From positions 2,194,211 through 2,258,210 of the forward strand of contig NZ_KB235922.1 of assembly GCF_000332195.1 (NCBI RefSeq): DNA of 64,000 nt, written 5' to 3'. This DNA comes from Pleurocapsa sp. PCC 7319 (lineage in GTDB: Bacteria > Cyanobacteriota > Cyanobacteriia > Cyanobacteriales > Xenococcaceae). Of the stretch, positions 55,317-63,430 are shown piece after piece; the stretch's first letter is position 1, and every line of letters starts with the position of its first letter. The position numbers and the translations under genes were made by a program. The notes under the pieces were generated by a model. The model was given only the letters and a program-made list of their open reading frames with translations. It was not told the DNA's origin and did no database searches.

Positions 55317-56591
55317 GTTTTTACCCACAACACAATATGATTGATTGAATAAATCTTTCTGCATCGTCTCGATCGCCTTTTTAGACAATGGCACTGGCTG
55401 CTGTTGATTGAAGGCGATCGCTATTTCTACAATTCTTTGTAGATATTCAGGAGATTTACGAGCAATTTCTGCCTGACGATACCATTGCCATAATCGATCT
55501 TGCCTTCGTCTGAAGGCTATCCAATCAAATCTCAACATTTTTTTTTCGGCTGTAGAGAGAATAGTTTGCTCGACCATGTGTTCTATTCGTTGCTGAGTAA
55601 GTTCATCTTTACCAAGAGCAATAGCAAACCTAAACCACTCCTCTTTAATTGGTAGATATGGCTTGCTCCCTAATAACTGCTCGTTCCAATCCTTACCTGC
55701 TAAGGGACGTACCCTCAAACTACTTTGAAGCTGTTTGGCAATTCGCCAGGACATTTCTTCTCCTGGGCGATCGCCATCTAGCGCGAGAATTATCTTTGCT
55801 CCCTGTTGAACAGCATTCGTTAATACGGTTATAGGAATACTACCAGCACCATCGATTGAGATATAAATCGTTCTACCGTAAATAGAATCTCCTCTCAAAG
55901 CTGCTAGGGATATAGCATCAATAGGAGACTCTACCAAAAATATTCTGTAAACTATGCCTTCACCAATACCAAAAAAGAACCAGCCTTCATTACGCTTAGT
56001 TCCTGGAGTTAATAACTTGAGGTCGCCAGAAGTACTCCTCAAACTAGCACCTACCGCTTCACCTAGCTGGAAATTGCTAGCTATGGCATAACGAAAGAAC
56101 ATCGCATTACTGCGACTATCGGCATCAATTAAGCCTTGTCTATGTAGAGAATCTATTAGAAAAGTAGGCAGTCCCCGATGATCGATTAAGTAATTTTTTA
56201 CATCTTGCCATTTTTGGCGATCGCGACGATTACATCTTGCTGGCTTTTCTGGTACTTTTACCTTTGCTGGCACAACTTTGTCAGATCTTCTAAATGGAAA
56301 ATCTACGGGTTTACCCCAAAGAAAATCCATGGCAGTAACAAAATCACACTGCATTACGTGTGTTACCAAGCTTATCGCACCGCCACCTCCAGTTTGCGCC
56401 AAATGGTCGAAGAAAACACCGCGACTGGGATCGATGGAAATAGCGCAACCAGTAATACGCCACTTCTTTTTATCGAAGCGATCGCGCTTCATCCCCAAAC
56501 GCTGGGCAACTTCTTCAAGATCGAATTGGCGTACTTCATCAATCACTTCTGGAGGGTAGAGGGGTGTTTTAGTGTTTATCTCAAAACTCAT
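55314..56591 (-). CDS. DUF3991/TOPRIM primase-like protein
   Basis: A 425-residue protein. The N-terminal section (GVFFDHLAQTGGGGAISLVTHVMQCDFVTAMDFLWG) matches the DUF3991 primase-like region of plasmid proteins, without a complete zinc finger. The TOPRIM domain has the Glu motif LVESPIDAISLAAL and the Asp motif LALDGDRPGEEM. It may prime element replication or act with a relaxase. It follows the VirB9-like gene by 2 bp and is the last gene of the five-gene minus-strand run. Confidence 0.82.
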   Translation of the reverse strand: MSFEINTKTPLYPPEVIDEVRQFDLEEVAQRLGMKRDRFDKKKWRITGCAISIDPSRGVFFDHLAQTGGGGAISLVTHVMQCDFVTAMDFLWGKPVDFPFRRSDKVVPAKVKVPEKPARCNRRDRQKWQDVKNYLIDHRGLPTFLIDSLHRQGLIDADSRSNAMFFRYAIASNFQLGEAVGASLRSTSGDLKLLTPGTKRNEGWFFFGIGEGIVYRIFLVESPIDAISLAALRGDSIYGRTIYISIDGAGSIPITVLTNAVQQGAKIILALDGDRPGEEMSWRIAKQLQSSLRVRPLAGKDWNEQLLGSKPYLPIKEEWFRFAIALGKDELTQQRIEHMVEQTILSTAEKKMLRFDWIAFRRRQDRLWQWYRQAEIARKSPEYLQRIVEIAIAFNQQQPVPLSKKAIETMQKDLFNQSYCVVGKN

Positions 56592-56593
56592 TA

Positions 56594-58117
56594 CTAAATT
56601 GCCCTCGCTACATTCGCTGAAAGAGAAGCCAGTGCTTCGGTATCATCTGTACTAATAGCTAGTAAAAATGAACTTACCTGTATCCCAAGCTGGGCATCCT
56701 TTAGAGCTGATTTTATGGGTGTCCCTCTTCTAACTAAGCTGATAGCTCGATTAACTTTATCTTCAGTCCCATCATCAAGATCTAATATTCCTTGTCTAAC
56801 TACTCGCTGCCAACCAAAATATAGATCGTGAGCTTTGAGCGCATTTTCTACACGCTCATCATCTTCACTACTTGCTTTTTTAGCTAGCAACGGCACAGAA
56901 GGTACTTTGGTGAGATAAACAGACAAGTCCTCATTGGGATCTATCAGACTTGCTGTTTCTGTAGTGTTGCCTACAGTTTGAATTGAATCTTCAGATTTTG
57001 ATTCAACTTGTGGTTTCTTATTTGAATCTGGAATTATGGCTGCTGAACGATCTATAGCTTTGGGTTTTTCTATTGCTCGATCGTCATCACTACTTTTGGT
57101 CGTAGAAGGAACACTTGGGAATTTCTGTTGAATCTTATTACCCCCTGGGAAGGCACAAAGGCGATTTGGTTCGCCGCATGTAGTTTTAGGGCAGAGGGCA
57201 GAAGGCTTACTTCCTTGTTCCTTTTCCAGTTTAAAGCCTCTGCCAAGCGTATACTCAGCGTTCTTCAACTGCGAATAAGTCTCGGTTTTATTACAACTCT
57301 CCTTCTGCCCTCTGCCATCTGCCTCCTGCCTTCGTCCGCCATCCTGCTTGACAAAAGAAAATTGCTCTAAAGCCATCTCTGCTAAGGATGAAATTACCGC
57401 TATGTCAATATCAACAGATTGAGCAGACTCTACTACACTCAGATCTCCATTCCTCACCTTAGCAACAAAACGCTTAACCTTAGTTACTACTGGATCGTTT
57501 GGTTTGGTAAATCCGCGATCGATTGCCAGCTTCAATCCACGTTCCACATCATTGAGATTGGCTGCACGCCCGTAACTAACTTTGATGACCTGGCGATCGC
57601 GATTGGCTATCCTGTTGCGAATTTGAGGCGTAATCTTAATTCCTAAATTAGCAACGCTATTACTGTGATTAATTTGGAAATTGTAGACACGGCTCATCCC
57701 TTTAGCATCAACCGTTTTAGCCACCAGATTAGTGATTTTAGCAGTTGTCGCCCCTGGAAAATCAATTTCTTCAATCGGCAACAGAAAGATAGTTTGAGCC
57801 GTACCCGAAGCAATAGGAAAATCAGTGTTGTAAACCACACGCGACGCATCTCCCAAGGCAATATAGGAAATCGCCTCATCCGTAGTCGAGAAGTCTATTA
57901 CAGCAATTCTGCCTGGATTGACAGAGACATTAATTCCATTAGCGATCGCCGTTTCTTGACTGACCTGCTCGTAGCTCAAGTTGGTTGCTACGGTATATTC
58001 TGCTGCCAGTACCGATGCCTGAGCGAGTACAACTCCACCCATAGCAGCAGTGCTGGCTGCTAACAACGGCAGGTAAAACTTTAAATTGGGTAGCTTAAAT
58101 GATTTTGAGAATTTCAT
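56594..58117 (-). CDS. VirB9/TraK-like secreted protein (putative T4SS component)
   Basis: A 507-residue protein. A signal peptide (about 1-39, ending SVLAAEYT) is followed by a strand-rich domain (40-150: INVSVNPGRIAVIDFSTTDEAISYIALGDASRVVYNTDFP and IFLLPIEEIDFPGATTAKITNLVAKT) with the look of VirB9/TraK outer-membrane conjugation proteins. A helical region and low-complexity linker come next, then a C-terminal helical domain. Bases 57145-57345 encode a translated repeat insert. Neighbours with ParA-like and coupling ATPases support a transfer role. Confidence 0.65.
   Translation of the reverse strand: MKFSKSFKLPNLKFYLPLLAASTAAMGGVVLAQASVLAAEYTVATNLSYEQVSQETAIANGINVSVNPGRIAVIDFSTTDEAISYIALGDASRVVYNTDFPIASGTAQTIFLLPIEEIDFPGATTAKITNLVAKTVDAKGMSRVYNFQINHSNSVANLGIKITPQIRNRIANRDRQVIKVSYGRAANLNDVERGLKLAIDRGFTKPNDPVVTKVKRFVAKVRNGDLSVVESAQSVDIDIAVISSLAEMALEQFSFVKQDGGRRQEADGRGQKESCNKTETYSQLKNAEYTLGRGFKLEKEQGSKPSALCPKTTCGEPNRLCAFPGGNKIQQKFPSVPSTTKSSDDDRAIEKPKAIDRSAAIIPDSNKKPQVESKSEDSIQTVGNTTETASLIDPNEDLSVYLTKVPSVPLLAKKASSEDDERVENALKAHDLYFGWQRVVRQGILDLDDGTEDKVNRAISLVRRGTPIKSALKDAQLGIQVSSFLLAISTDDTEALASLSANVARAI
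57145..57345. repeat. Translated repeat insert in the VirB9-like gene
   Basis: GGCAGAGGGCAGAAGG (about 57195-57210) and its exact inverse (about 57302-57317) bracket about 90 bp. Next to the first lies the ACATGCGG/CCTTTGTGCC module seen at 43048 and 30136. About 65 extra residues result (GGRRQEADGRGQ ... CGEPNRLCAF), in frame, in the protein's linker. Confidence 0.7.
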
Positions 58118-58155
58118 TTGCCTAAAAAAATATGTATAAATTAATTGAATAAAAA

Positions 58156-59424
58156 TTAAATACCCAAGAAGATCCAGTTATCGCGTCGAAAACTGAAAAA
58201 TGGAATTGGACCTATAAAATAGGGGGTACAGCCCAAATCGACGAAGGGCGACTTCGCACAAAAACGAAAAAAGATCGCTGTTTCAACGCTATCGGTAGTC
58301 TCATCCGTTCCCCAAATAGCAAACTTGAATGCCTTGCCAAAGGGGTGGCGACCTGTAGGCTCTTTGCCACAGTTAACAGCTCCTAATACCCCATGCCCGC
58401 CTTTAACTCCCCAAGGGCGATCGGGACAGATGTTTCCCGATTGAGGATCGCGCCCTTCAATCCACTGCACTCCCTCGGTAGGCAACCGCCAGTCGCTACC
58501 AAAATTCTCAATATCGTCTAATTCAATATAAGGACAGCGAGAACCTGCGGTGCAGGGAACATTAAAGCCTTCTTCGTAACTCCCACTGACGGTTCGTTGG
58601 CGATTACTCTCAGCATCACCCCAAACCGCATCGATCCGCATTACTGGCATGGCAATATTAGAAAGGGGATTGGGCATCTGACTCAAAGCAACTTTAGATA
58701 ATGCGGGAACGTCATTTACCCCTGCATTTTCCCAGCCTGCAAATTCTTTTAACGCTGTATCTTCTAAGCCAGGGATATCGTCGATACTGTATTGAGATAG
58801 GTCAACTTCTCCCAATTTAAGCTCCTTAGCCATAAGATCGCTCTCTACTAGAGAATCTATACTGGTATCTTCATAACCACTGCCGATTCTAGTTTCCACT
58901 AGTTTGGCAATTGGTTCGATTTCACTAACCTGCTGTTGACCCAATCCTGGTACTGCCTCGACTAATTCTCCCAACGACTGCTCTTTAGCTAGCTCGAAAG
59001 CAGATAGAGCGATATCACTAGTATCAACTTCTGTAAGAACGGCAATTTCACCAATACTTAATTCCTGTGCTGCAAAACCTTCTTCCACATCCCCCAGTTT
59101 GAGAATATCGACTAGAGAATCACCTGCTACCCACTCCCGCGAGAGATCGTAGCCAGCATAAGAATTAAATTCCGTGCCGATGCTTCCTCCTTCTTGAATC
59201 GGCGGAAAATCTTCTAAGGTAATGTTGTCCCAGTCAGGCAAACTTACCTGTCCCACTAGGCGATCGCCATCAACTACATTTTCAGTAATGCTTTTGTCAT
59301 CCCAATAGTCAGCAGCCCTTACCTGAGTTATTGGTGCTGCGAACAGTGTTGCAGTAGTTAAAGCTGCGATCGATAATTTAGTGTTTTTTGAATATTTAAG
59401 AGTTTGACTCATTGCTTTTTTCAC
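58156..59424 (-). CDS. Secreted protein of unknown function (possible transfer-locus protein)
   Basis: A 422-residue protein with a signal peptide (cleavage near AAPITQVRAADY). The first two thirds is acidic, with loosely repeated segments (LGEVDLSQYSIDDIPGLED, LSIGEIAVLTEVDTSDIALSAF). The C-terminal third is Cys/Trp/aromatic-rich (VPCTAGSRCPYIELDD, GNICPDRPWG, FRFCAKSPFVDLGCTPYFIGPIPFF) and probably disulfide-bonded. I recognise no named family. It lies 12 bp after the membrane-protein gene and 38 bp before the VirB9-like gene, so it is co-transcribed. Confidence 0.68.
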   Translation of the reverse strand: MKKAMSQTLKYSKNTKLSIAALTTATLFAAPITQVRAADYWDDKSITENVVDGDRLVGQVSLPDWDNITLEDFPPIQEGGSIGTEFNSYAGYDLSREWVAGDSLVDILKLGDVEEGFAAQELSIGEIAVLTEVDTSDIALSAFELAKEQSLGELVEAVPGLGQQQVSEIEPIAKLVETRIGSGYEDTSIDSLVESDLMAKELKLGEVDLSQYSIDDIPGLEDTALKEFAGWENAGVNDVPALSKVALSQMPNPLSNIAMPVMRIDAVWGDAESNRQRTVSGSYEEGFNVPCTAGSRCPYIELDDIENFGSDWRLPTEGVQWIEGRDPQSGNICPDRPWGVKGGHGVLGAVNCGKEPTGRHPFGKAFKFAIWGTDETTDSVETAIFFRFCAKSPFVDLGCTPYFIGPIPFFSFRRDNWIFLGI

Positions 59425-59436
59425 TGTATTTGATAC

Positions 59437-60414
59437 TTATTCCACGTACCGACGTTCGCTAGGCGATCGCACCCACAGAGTGCAAAAACCTCTTTTGGTT
59501 TCTCGCCCCTCCAAACGCAGCACCACCCCCAGCTTCTCGGCATCTCGTTCGCATAAGAATGAACCGCCTCGCTTGTTGAGCAAAACCTGATTCCACTCCA
59601 TAAGCTCTTTGGCATACTGACCTTGGAAACCAGTAGCCCACTGGACGAGTTCTGGATTTTCTCTGGCGGACTTACCGACATCGCTCATTGCCCATTCCAG
59701 AGCGAGTGCTTCTTCTAAAGTTAGCTGTCTTGCTCCTTTAGGATCTGGTTCTGGTGGCGGTGGTTTGTAGAACATAGGGATTGCCAATCCCAACACCACA
59801 CCAATAGAAACAGAAAGGAATATATAGAATGCAGCCTTAGTCAGAGCGATCGCATCGTGGCTAATTTTAGTAAAGGCTGCTTTTTTAATGACTATATTTG
59901 CTGCATCGGTAATCTTGTCGCTGTGGGCATTTAAAGCTGCTGCGGAAGCTATTTCCAGTGTTTCTTGAGTTTCTTTGATATAACCTTGAAGGGTTTTAGA
60001 ATGCTCTAAAAATAAAGCATGGGAATACTTCAGCCGTTTTTGCCAGTCTTTGCGCCACTCCTGGTATTGCTTAGCGAATAAAGCCTCAATCTCCGCTGGT
60101 TTTTGATGCAGCAGCAATTCAATTTTTCCCGTAGCTATCAGAAAGATAAATAGAGGATCGTCGCCTTTAATGTCGGTTTCCATCGCCGTTCGCAGCACGA
60201 TTTCCCGTTCGCGATCGCTCATATTTTCTAAGGCAGTCGCCATAAATGCCCGATTTTTTGCTTCGGTGCTTCTGGCTGTTGGATAATCAGAACCGTAGAA
60301 GGTTTGACCGTCAGAATCATCGGTTGCTATATCATCCGCCAGTAGATCTTCCGTTCCGTCTTCAGCGCATTCAGCCAAAGTTTCAATTTCTGCGGGTGTT
60401 AATTCTTGACTCAT
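59437..60414 (-). CDS. DUF6753-like membrane protein
   Basis: A 325-residue protein. It has an acidic N-terminus, a helical segment (60-190) with a long coiled-coil-like part, one membrane helix (about 193-215, FYIFLSVSIGVVLGLAIPMFY) followed by a Pro-rich linker, and a C-terminal domain with KRGFCTLWVRSP. It resembles cyanobacterial DUF6753 proteins, to my recollection. The 4-bp overlap (ATGA) with the ParA-like gene implies joint function. Confidence 0.65.
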   Translation of the reverse strand: MSQELTPAEIETLAECAEDGTEDLLADDIATDDSDGQTFYGSDYPTARSTEAKNRAFMATALENMSDREREIVLRTAMETDIKGDDPLFIFLIATGKIELLLHQKPAEIEALFAKQYQEWRKDWQKRLKYSHALFLEHSKTLQGYIKETQETLEIASAAALNAHSDKITDAANIVIKKAAFTKISHDAIALTKAAFYIFLSVSIGVVLGLAIPMFYKPPPPEPDPKGARQLTLEEALALEWAMSDVGKSARENPELVQWATGFQGQYAKELMEWNQVLLNKRGGSFLCERDAEKLGVVLRLEGRETKRGFCTLWVRSPSERRYVE

Positions 60415-61151
60415 TTTTTATTCCCCGTCGCTTCAGTAGAGGAAGTAGCAAACTTGCCCGTGCTTTCAATAGCTGCTATCGTCTCGCTCAGAAACGTTTT
60501 GACCCTCTGGCGAGATAACAGGGGTAATTCCGCCATTACTTGAGAAAAAGGTTGCTTTTGGCGATCGATAAACTCGATATCGGTACGACGCAAACCAGGG
60601 AAATCAATTTCTGGAAACTGATGTTTGGACTTTAATCCAGACAAGCGTTCGCCCGAATCGATTTCCGACCAGTCCAACCTTAGACCTTTGTTGCGAACTA
60701 AAATATGAGGTAGTTTTCCCTCGTATGTCTGCAATGAATCTTCTAGTAATTCTAAGGAAATATCGCTGCCATTAGAGAGGAAAAACTTGCAGAAACTAAC
60801 ACCGCTTTCTTTAGTAAAACTTTCCTCCAATAAGTTATTGCCTTCAATCCAGAATTTAACCTGCTGGTGAACTTTAGCTGGAAGATTGACGATGACATTT
60901 TCTTTCATTGCCAGTTCGATCAGCTTGTCAACATCACCTGCTGTCTGTGAATACATCATCGTCGCCTCATCAGAAGCGGTAAACTGAATGTCCTTAATGC
61001 CTTGATAGATTTGAGCGACATCGGGTTTAGGATCGGTATCGATCAATTTATAGGTAATCTTTTTTTGTTCTAGGAAGTGAAGCAGACAGCGACAAAAGAG
61101 ACTTTTGCCCATGTTCCCCTTTTCGCTATCGATAAAAAATATAGTTGCCAT
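60411..61151 (-). CDS. ParA/MinD-like ATPase (mobilisation or partition)
   Basis: A 246-residue protein with a deviant Walker A (EKGNMGKS, signature Lys11 and Lys16) in MATIFFIDSEKGNMGKSLFCRCLLHFL and LIDTDPKPDVAQIY as the Asp switch. The rest is diverged from ParA and resembles ATPases of conjugation loci. First gene of the five-gene run and divergent from the small acidic-tail gene at 61253. It could position the transfer machine or segregate the element. Confidence 0.78.
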   Translation of the reverse strand: MATIFFIDSEKGNMGKSLFCRCLLHFLEQKKITYKLIDTDPKPDVAQIYQGIKDIQFTASDEATMMYSQTAGDVDKLIELAMKENVIVNLPAKVHQQVKFWIEGNNLLEESFTKESGVSFCKFFLSNGSDISLELLEDSLQTYEGKLPHILVRNKGLRLDWSEIDSGERLSGLKSKHQFPEIDFPGLRRTDIEFIDRQKQPFSQVMAELPLLSRQRVKTFLSETIAAIESTGKFATSSTEATGNKK

Positions 61152-61252
61152 AGTGTTGACCTGAATAAAATTGATTGAATTGAGATTGAATTTTGAAGAG
61201 CCTATCGGCTCAATGTGTGTGAAAAATTCCTAAATTAATGGAGATTCAATTC

Positions 61253-61600
61253 ATGGCTAAACGCACATCTCAATCTTTGATGCAGAAAATCTTTGCCGAT
61301 GCTGACGAACGCAGACATAGAGCTATTTACTATGTAGCCAAGGAAGTATCTGGTCGAGCTTTATCCAGAGTCCATAAGGAAAAAGGGAAAAAGTTCAACT
61401 GGGATGCTTTTGGCAAAAAGTTCGAGCAAAGCTACGGTAAACATTCTGCTGATGAGTTATTGAACGAAATCCTGGAAAATGTCTATTGGCTTACTAGCGA
61501 AGCTGAGGTTATGGAGCTTTATTTCCGCTATATGCGTGACATTGATAAAGCTAGTAGCAAGCAGAAAGAATCTGAAAGTGACGACTTAGATTTTAGCTAG
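61253..61600 (+). CDS. Small unknown protein with acidic C-terminus
   Basis: A 115-residue helical protein (AKRTSQSLMQKIFADADERRHRAIYYVAKEVSGRALSRVHKEKGKKFNWDAFGKKFEQSYG...) ending ESDDLDFS. I choose the ATG at 61253 because GGAG sits about 9 bp before it. The upstream ATG at 61238 overlaps that site. Basic body plus acidic tip recalls small nucleic-acid-binding proteins. A strong terminator follows. Confidence 0.7.
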   Translation: MAKRTSQSLMQKIFADADERRHRAIYYVAKEVSGRALSRVHKEKGKKFNWDAFGKKFEQSYGKHSADELLNEILENVYWLTSEAEVMELYFRYMRDIDKASSKQKESESDDLDFS

Positions 61601-61629
61601 ATTCCTGTAGCTACACTATATATTTATTT

Positions 61630-61653
61630 AAAGACCTTAACTGGTCTTTTTTT
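61630..61653 (+). terminator. Strong intrinsic terminator
   Basis: AAAGACC-TTAACT-GGTCTTT: a perfect 7-bp stem with 6-nt loop, then further T residues, 30 bp after the small gene's stop. It may also work weakly for the convergent regulator gene. Confidence 0.85.
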
Positions 61654-62340
61654 CTATTGAGCTTCAGCTAACAAGCCACCACATACAGCTACTACTACAG
61701 CTTGAGTGCGATTTTTTAAGCCCAGCTTTTTCACAATTCCCGAAATATAGTTACGTACAGTGTGAGAGCTAATACACATACTCTGCCCGATTTCTTGATA
61801 ATCTTTGCCAGCGATCAAATGCTTGAGGGCATCTAACTCCTTTGGTGCGAGAGAATCCAATCTTGAAGATGATACTGGTAGCAAGAGATTGGTTGATAGT
61901 AGTTTACTGGTTTTAGGATGAACATAAATACTTCCTTCATAAGTATTGGCTATGGCTAAAAGCAGCTTAGAAATATCGCCATCTTCTAAGTAATAGCCTG
62001 CTGAAATGGAGTAAACCTTTAGTACAGTTTCACGCTCTAGTTGTTGTCCACAAACAATTAATTTAGATTGGGATGACTGTTCTTTTAATTGCTCGTTAAG
62101 TTCAAAATCACTAGCTACTAAAAATTCTAAATCCAAAATAATTACATCTGGTTGATATCTTTGTGCCAATCTCAAACCTGTAAATGAATCGGCACAATCG
62201 TGAATGGTTAAAGAATTTTGCTGTGATAGTATTTTGCATAATCCCAATCTTTGGAAAGGATCGCGTTTAATTAATAAAACTGTAGCCTTTGGTAAATTAA
62301 AGCTACAATTGTTGCTTTGATTGACTTCTATCTGATTCAT
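61654..62340 (-). CDS. LuxR-family regulator with degenerate receiver domain
   Basis: A 228-residue protein. The receiver keeps the acceptor Asp70 (VIILDLE) but the acidic pocket reads IKRDP and the conserved Lys is Glu119 (YYLEDGD), so normal phosphorylation signalling is doubtful. The LuxR helix-turn-helix is intact (LAPKELDALKHLIAGKDYQEIGQSMCISSHTVRNYISGIVKKLG). Orphan, convergent with the acidic-tail gene. Confidence 0.88.
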   Translation of the reverse strand: MNQIEVNQSNNCSFNLPKATVLLIKRDPFQRLGLCKILSQQNSLTIHDCADSFTGLRLAQRYQPDVIILDLEFLVASDFELNEQLKEQSSQSKLIVCGQQLERETVLKVYSISAGYYLEDGDISKLLLAIANTYEGSIYVHPKTSKLLSTNLLLPVSSSRLDSLAPKELDALKHLIAGKDYQEIGQSMCISSHTVRNYISGIVKKLGLKNRTQAVVVAVCGGLLAEAQ

Positions 62341-62651
62341 AACTTTTAAAGATTAATTATTAATCGTATTAGGAAAATAGGTTTTCTTGTGTTTAATTAT
62401 TTTGTTTTCTCAGTTAATACAATCATAAACTTGGAAGATATCGAAGTCTATTCCCAATATTAATAGTACAAATTGATGAGATCGAATAATCGATTAGTAT
62501 CTATTGGGCAGCGGTGCAAAGAAGAGCTGAATAATAATACAGCTACTCATGCTCAAGCCTTTCAATTACCTTATCCAGTCTAGAGTTATCGATCCTGGTA
62601 AATTGGAAACTAACACTACCGTCTCTATGAATCAAATAAGAATATAAACTT
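62341..62651. other. AT-rich divergent intergenic region
   Basis: 311 bp between the regulator and the zeta-toxin gene, presumably with both promoters. A 35-codon frame (62477-62584, MRSNNRLVSIGQRCKEE...) is present but has no clear ribosome site and no recognisable family. Confidence 0.4.
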
Positions 62652-63221
62652 ATGCCTGAAATATATGTCTTTGGTGGTTGTAACGGATCGGGAAAGACGA
62701 CTTTAGCTACTACAATCTTATCCTTATTTGATAACCCGATTGAATTTGTCAACGCCGATATCATTGCTGCCGAACTTAACCCTAATGATGTTAATGCTGT
62801 CGCTATTCAAGCTAGTAGGTTGATGCTGGAAAGAATCAACACTCTATCTCGACAGGATAGGGATTTTGCTTTCGAGACTACTTTAGCAGCTCGAACTTTC
62901 GCTAAATTCTTGAGAGAGTGTAAAGCTAAAGGCTATAGAATTAATTTAGTGTACGTCTGGTTAGAAAGTGCAGAATTAGCAGTTAGTCGAGTAGCCAAAA
63001 GGGTAGCATCTGGAGGTCACAATATCCCAGAAGATATAATACGTAGGAGATACGAAAGAGGCAGAGACAACTTTGTTAGTCTATATTCCCCTATAGCTGA
63101 CTACTGGATTGTTTATGATAATACTAGACAGACTAGAAGCGTAGTAGCTGAGAAGACACCCAGCCGACAAATCACTGTCTATCAACCATCGATTTTGCAA
63201 CAAATTACTCAAGAGTCATGA
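62652..63221 (+). CDS. Zeta-toxin-like P-loop kinase
   Basis: A 189-residue protein of the zeta-toxin/UDP-N-acetylglucosamine kinase type. The P-loop is GGCNGSGKTT (8-17), followed by FVNADIIAAEL with the catalytic-type Asp, then FAFETTLAARTFAKFL and a basic IPEDIIRRRYERGRDNF segment. Zeta toxins phosphorylate UDP-GlcNAc and block wall synthesis. This chromosomal/plasmid branch may have other substrates. The next gene overlaps by 4 bp. Confidence 0.85.
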   Translation: MPEIYVFGGCNGSGKTTLATTILSLFDNPIEFVNADIIAAELNPNDVNAVAIQASRLMLERINTLSRQDRDFAFETTLAARTFAKFLRECKAKGYRINLVYVWLESAELAVSRVAKRVASGGHNIPEDIIRRRYERGRDNFVSLYSPIADYWIVYDNTRQTRSVVAEKTPSRQITVYQPSILQQITQES

Positions 63222-63430
63222 TGAATCATAATACAGATGATAGGTTATCTACCAAGCTAAATCCCCTTGTCCAAAAAGCAGTGGATGAAGCGATCGAACA
63301 GCACCGAATCAAGGGTGAGTCGATCGCCATAGGCGAAAACGGTAAAGTAAAAATCGTTCCCCCAGAAGAAATTACTCCTCTAGCAGAGAAGCTCGAACAA
63401 AGAGAAGCCCCCAAACAAGCTCAGTCTTAA
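63218..63430 (+). CDS. Small partner of the zeta-like kinase (putative antitoxin)
   Basis: A 70-residue protein (STKLNPLVQKAVDEAIEQHRIKGESIAIGENGKVKIVPPEEI...) that directly overlaps the kinase gene by ATGA. Small proteins with this KVKIVPPEEI pattern often accompany zeta-like kinases in cyanobacteria, by my recollection. The toxin-first order is opposite to epsilon-zeta. Its stop overlaps the end of the convergent ParM-like gene by 3 bp. Confidence 0.6.
   Translation: MMNHNTDDRLSTKLNPLVQKAVDEAIEQHRIKGESIAIGENGKVKIVPPEEITPLAEKLEQREAPKQAQS

Noticed and set aside
62477-62584. 35-codon frame as antitoxin of the zeta-like kinase
   Set aside because: No ribosome site, no family resemblance, and 67 bp away from the kinase. 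The overlapping downstream protein is the better candidate.
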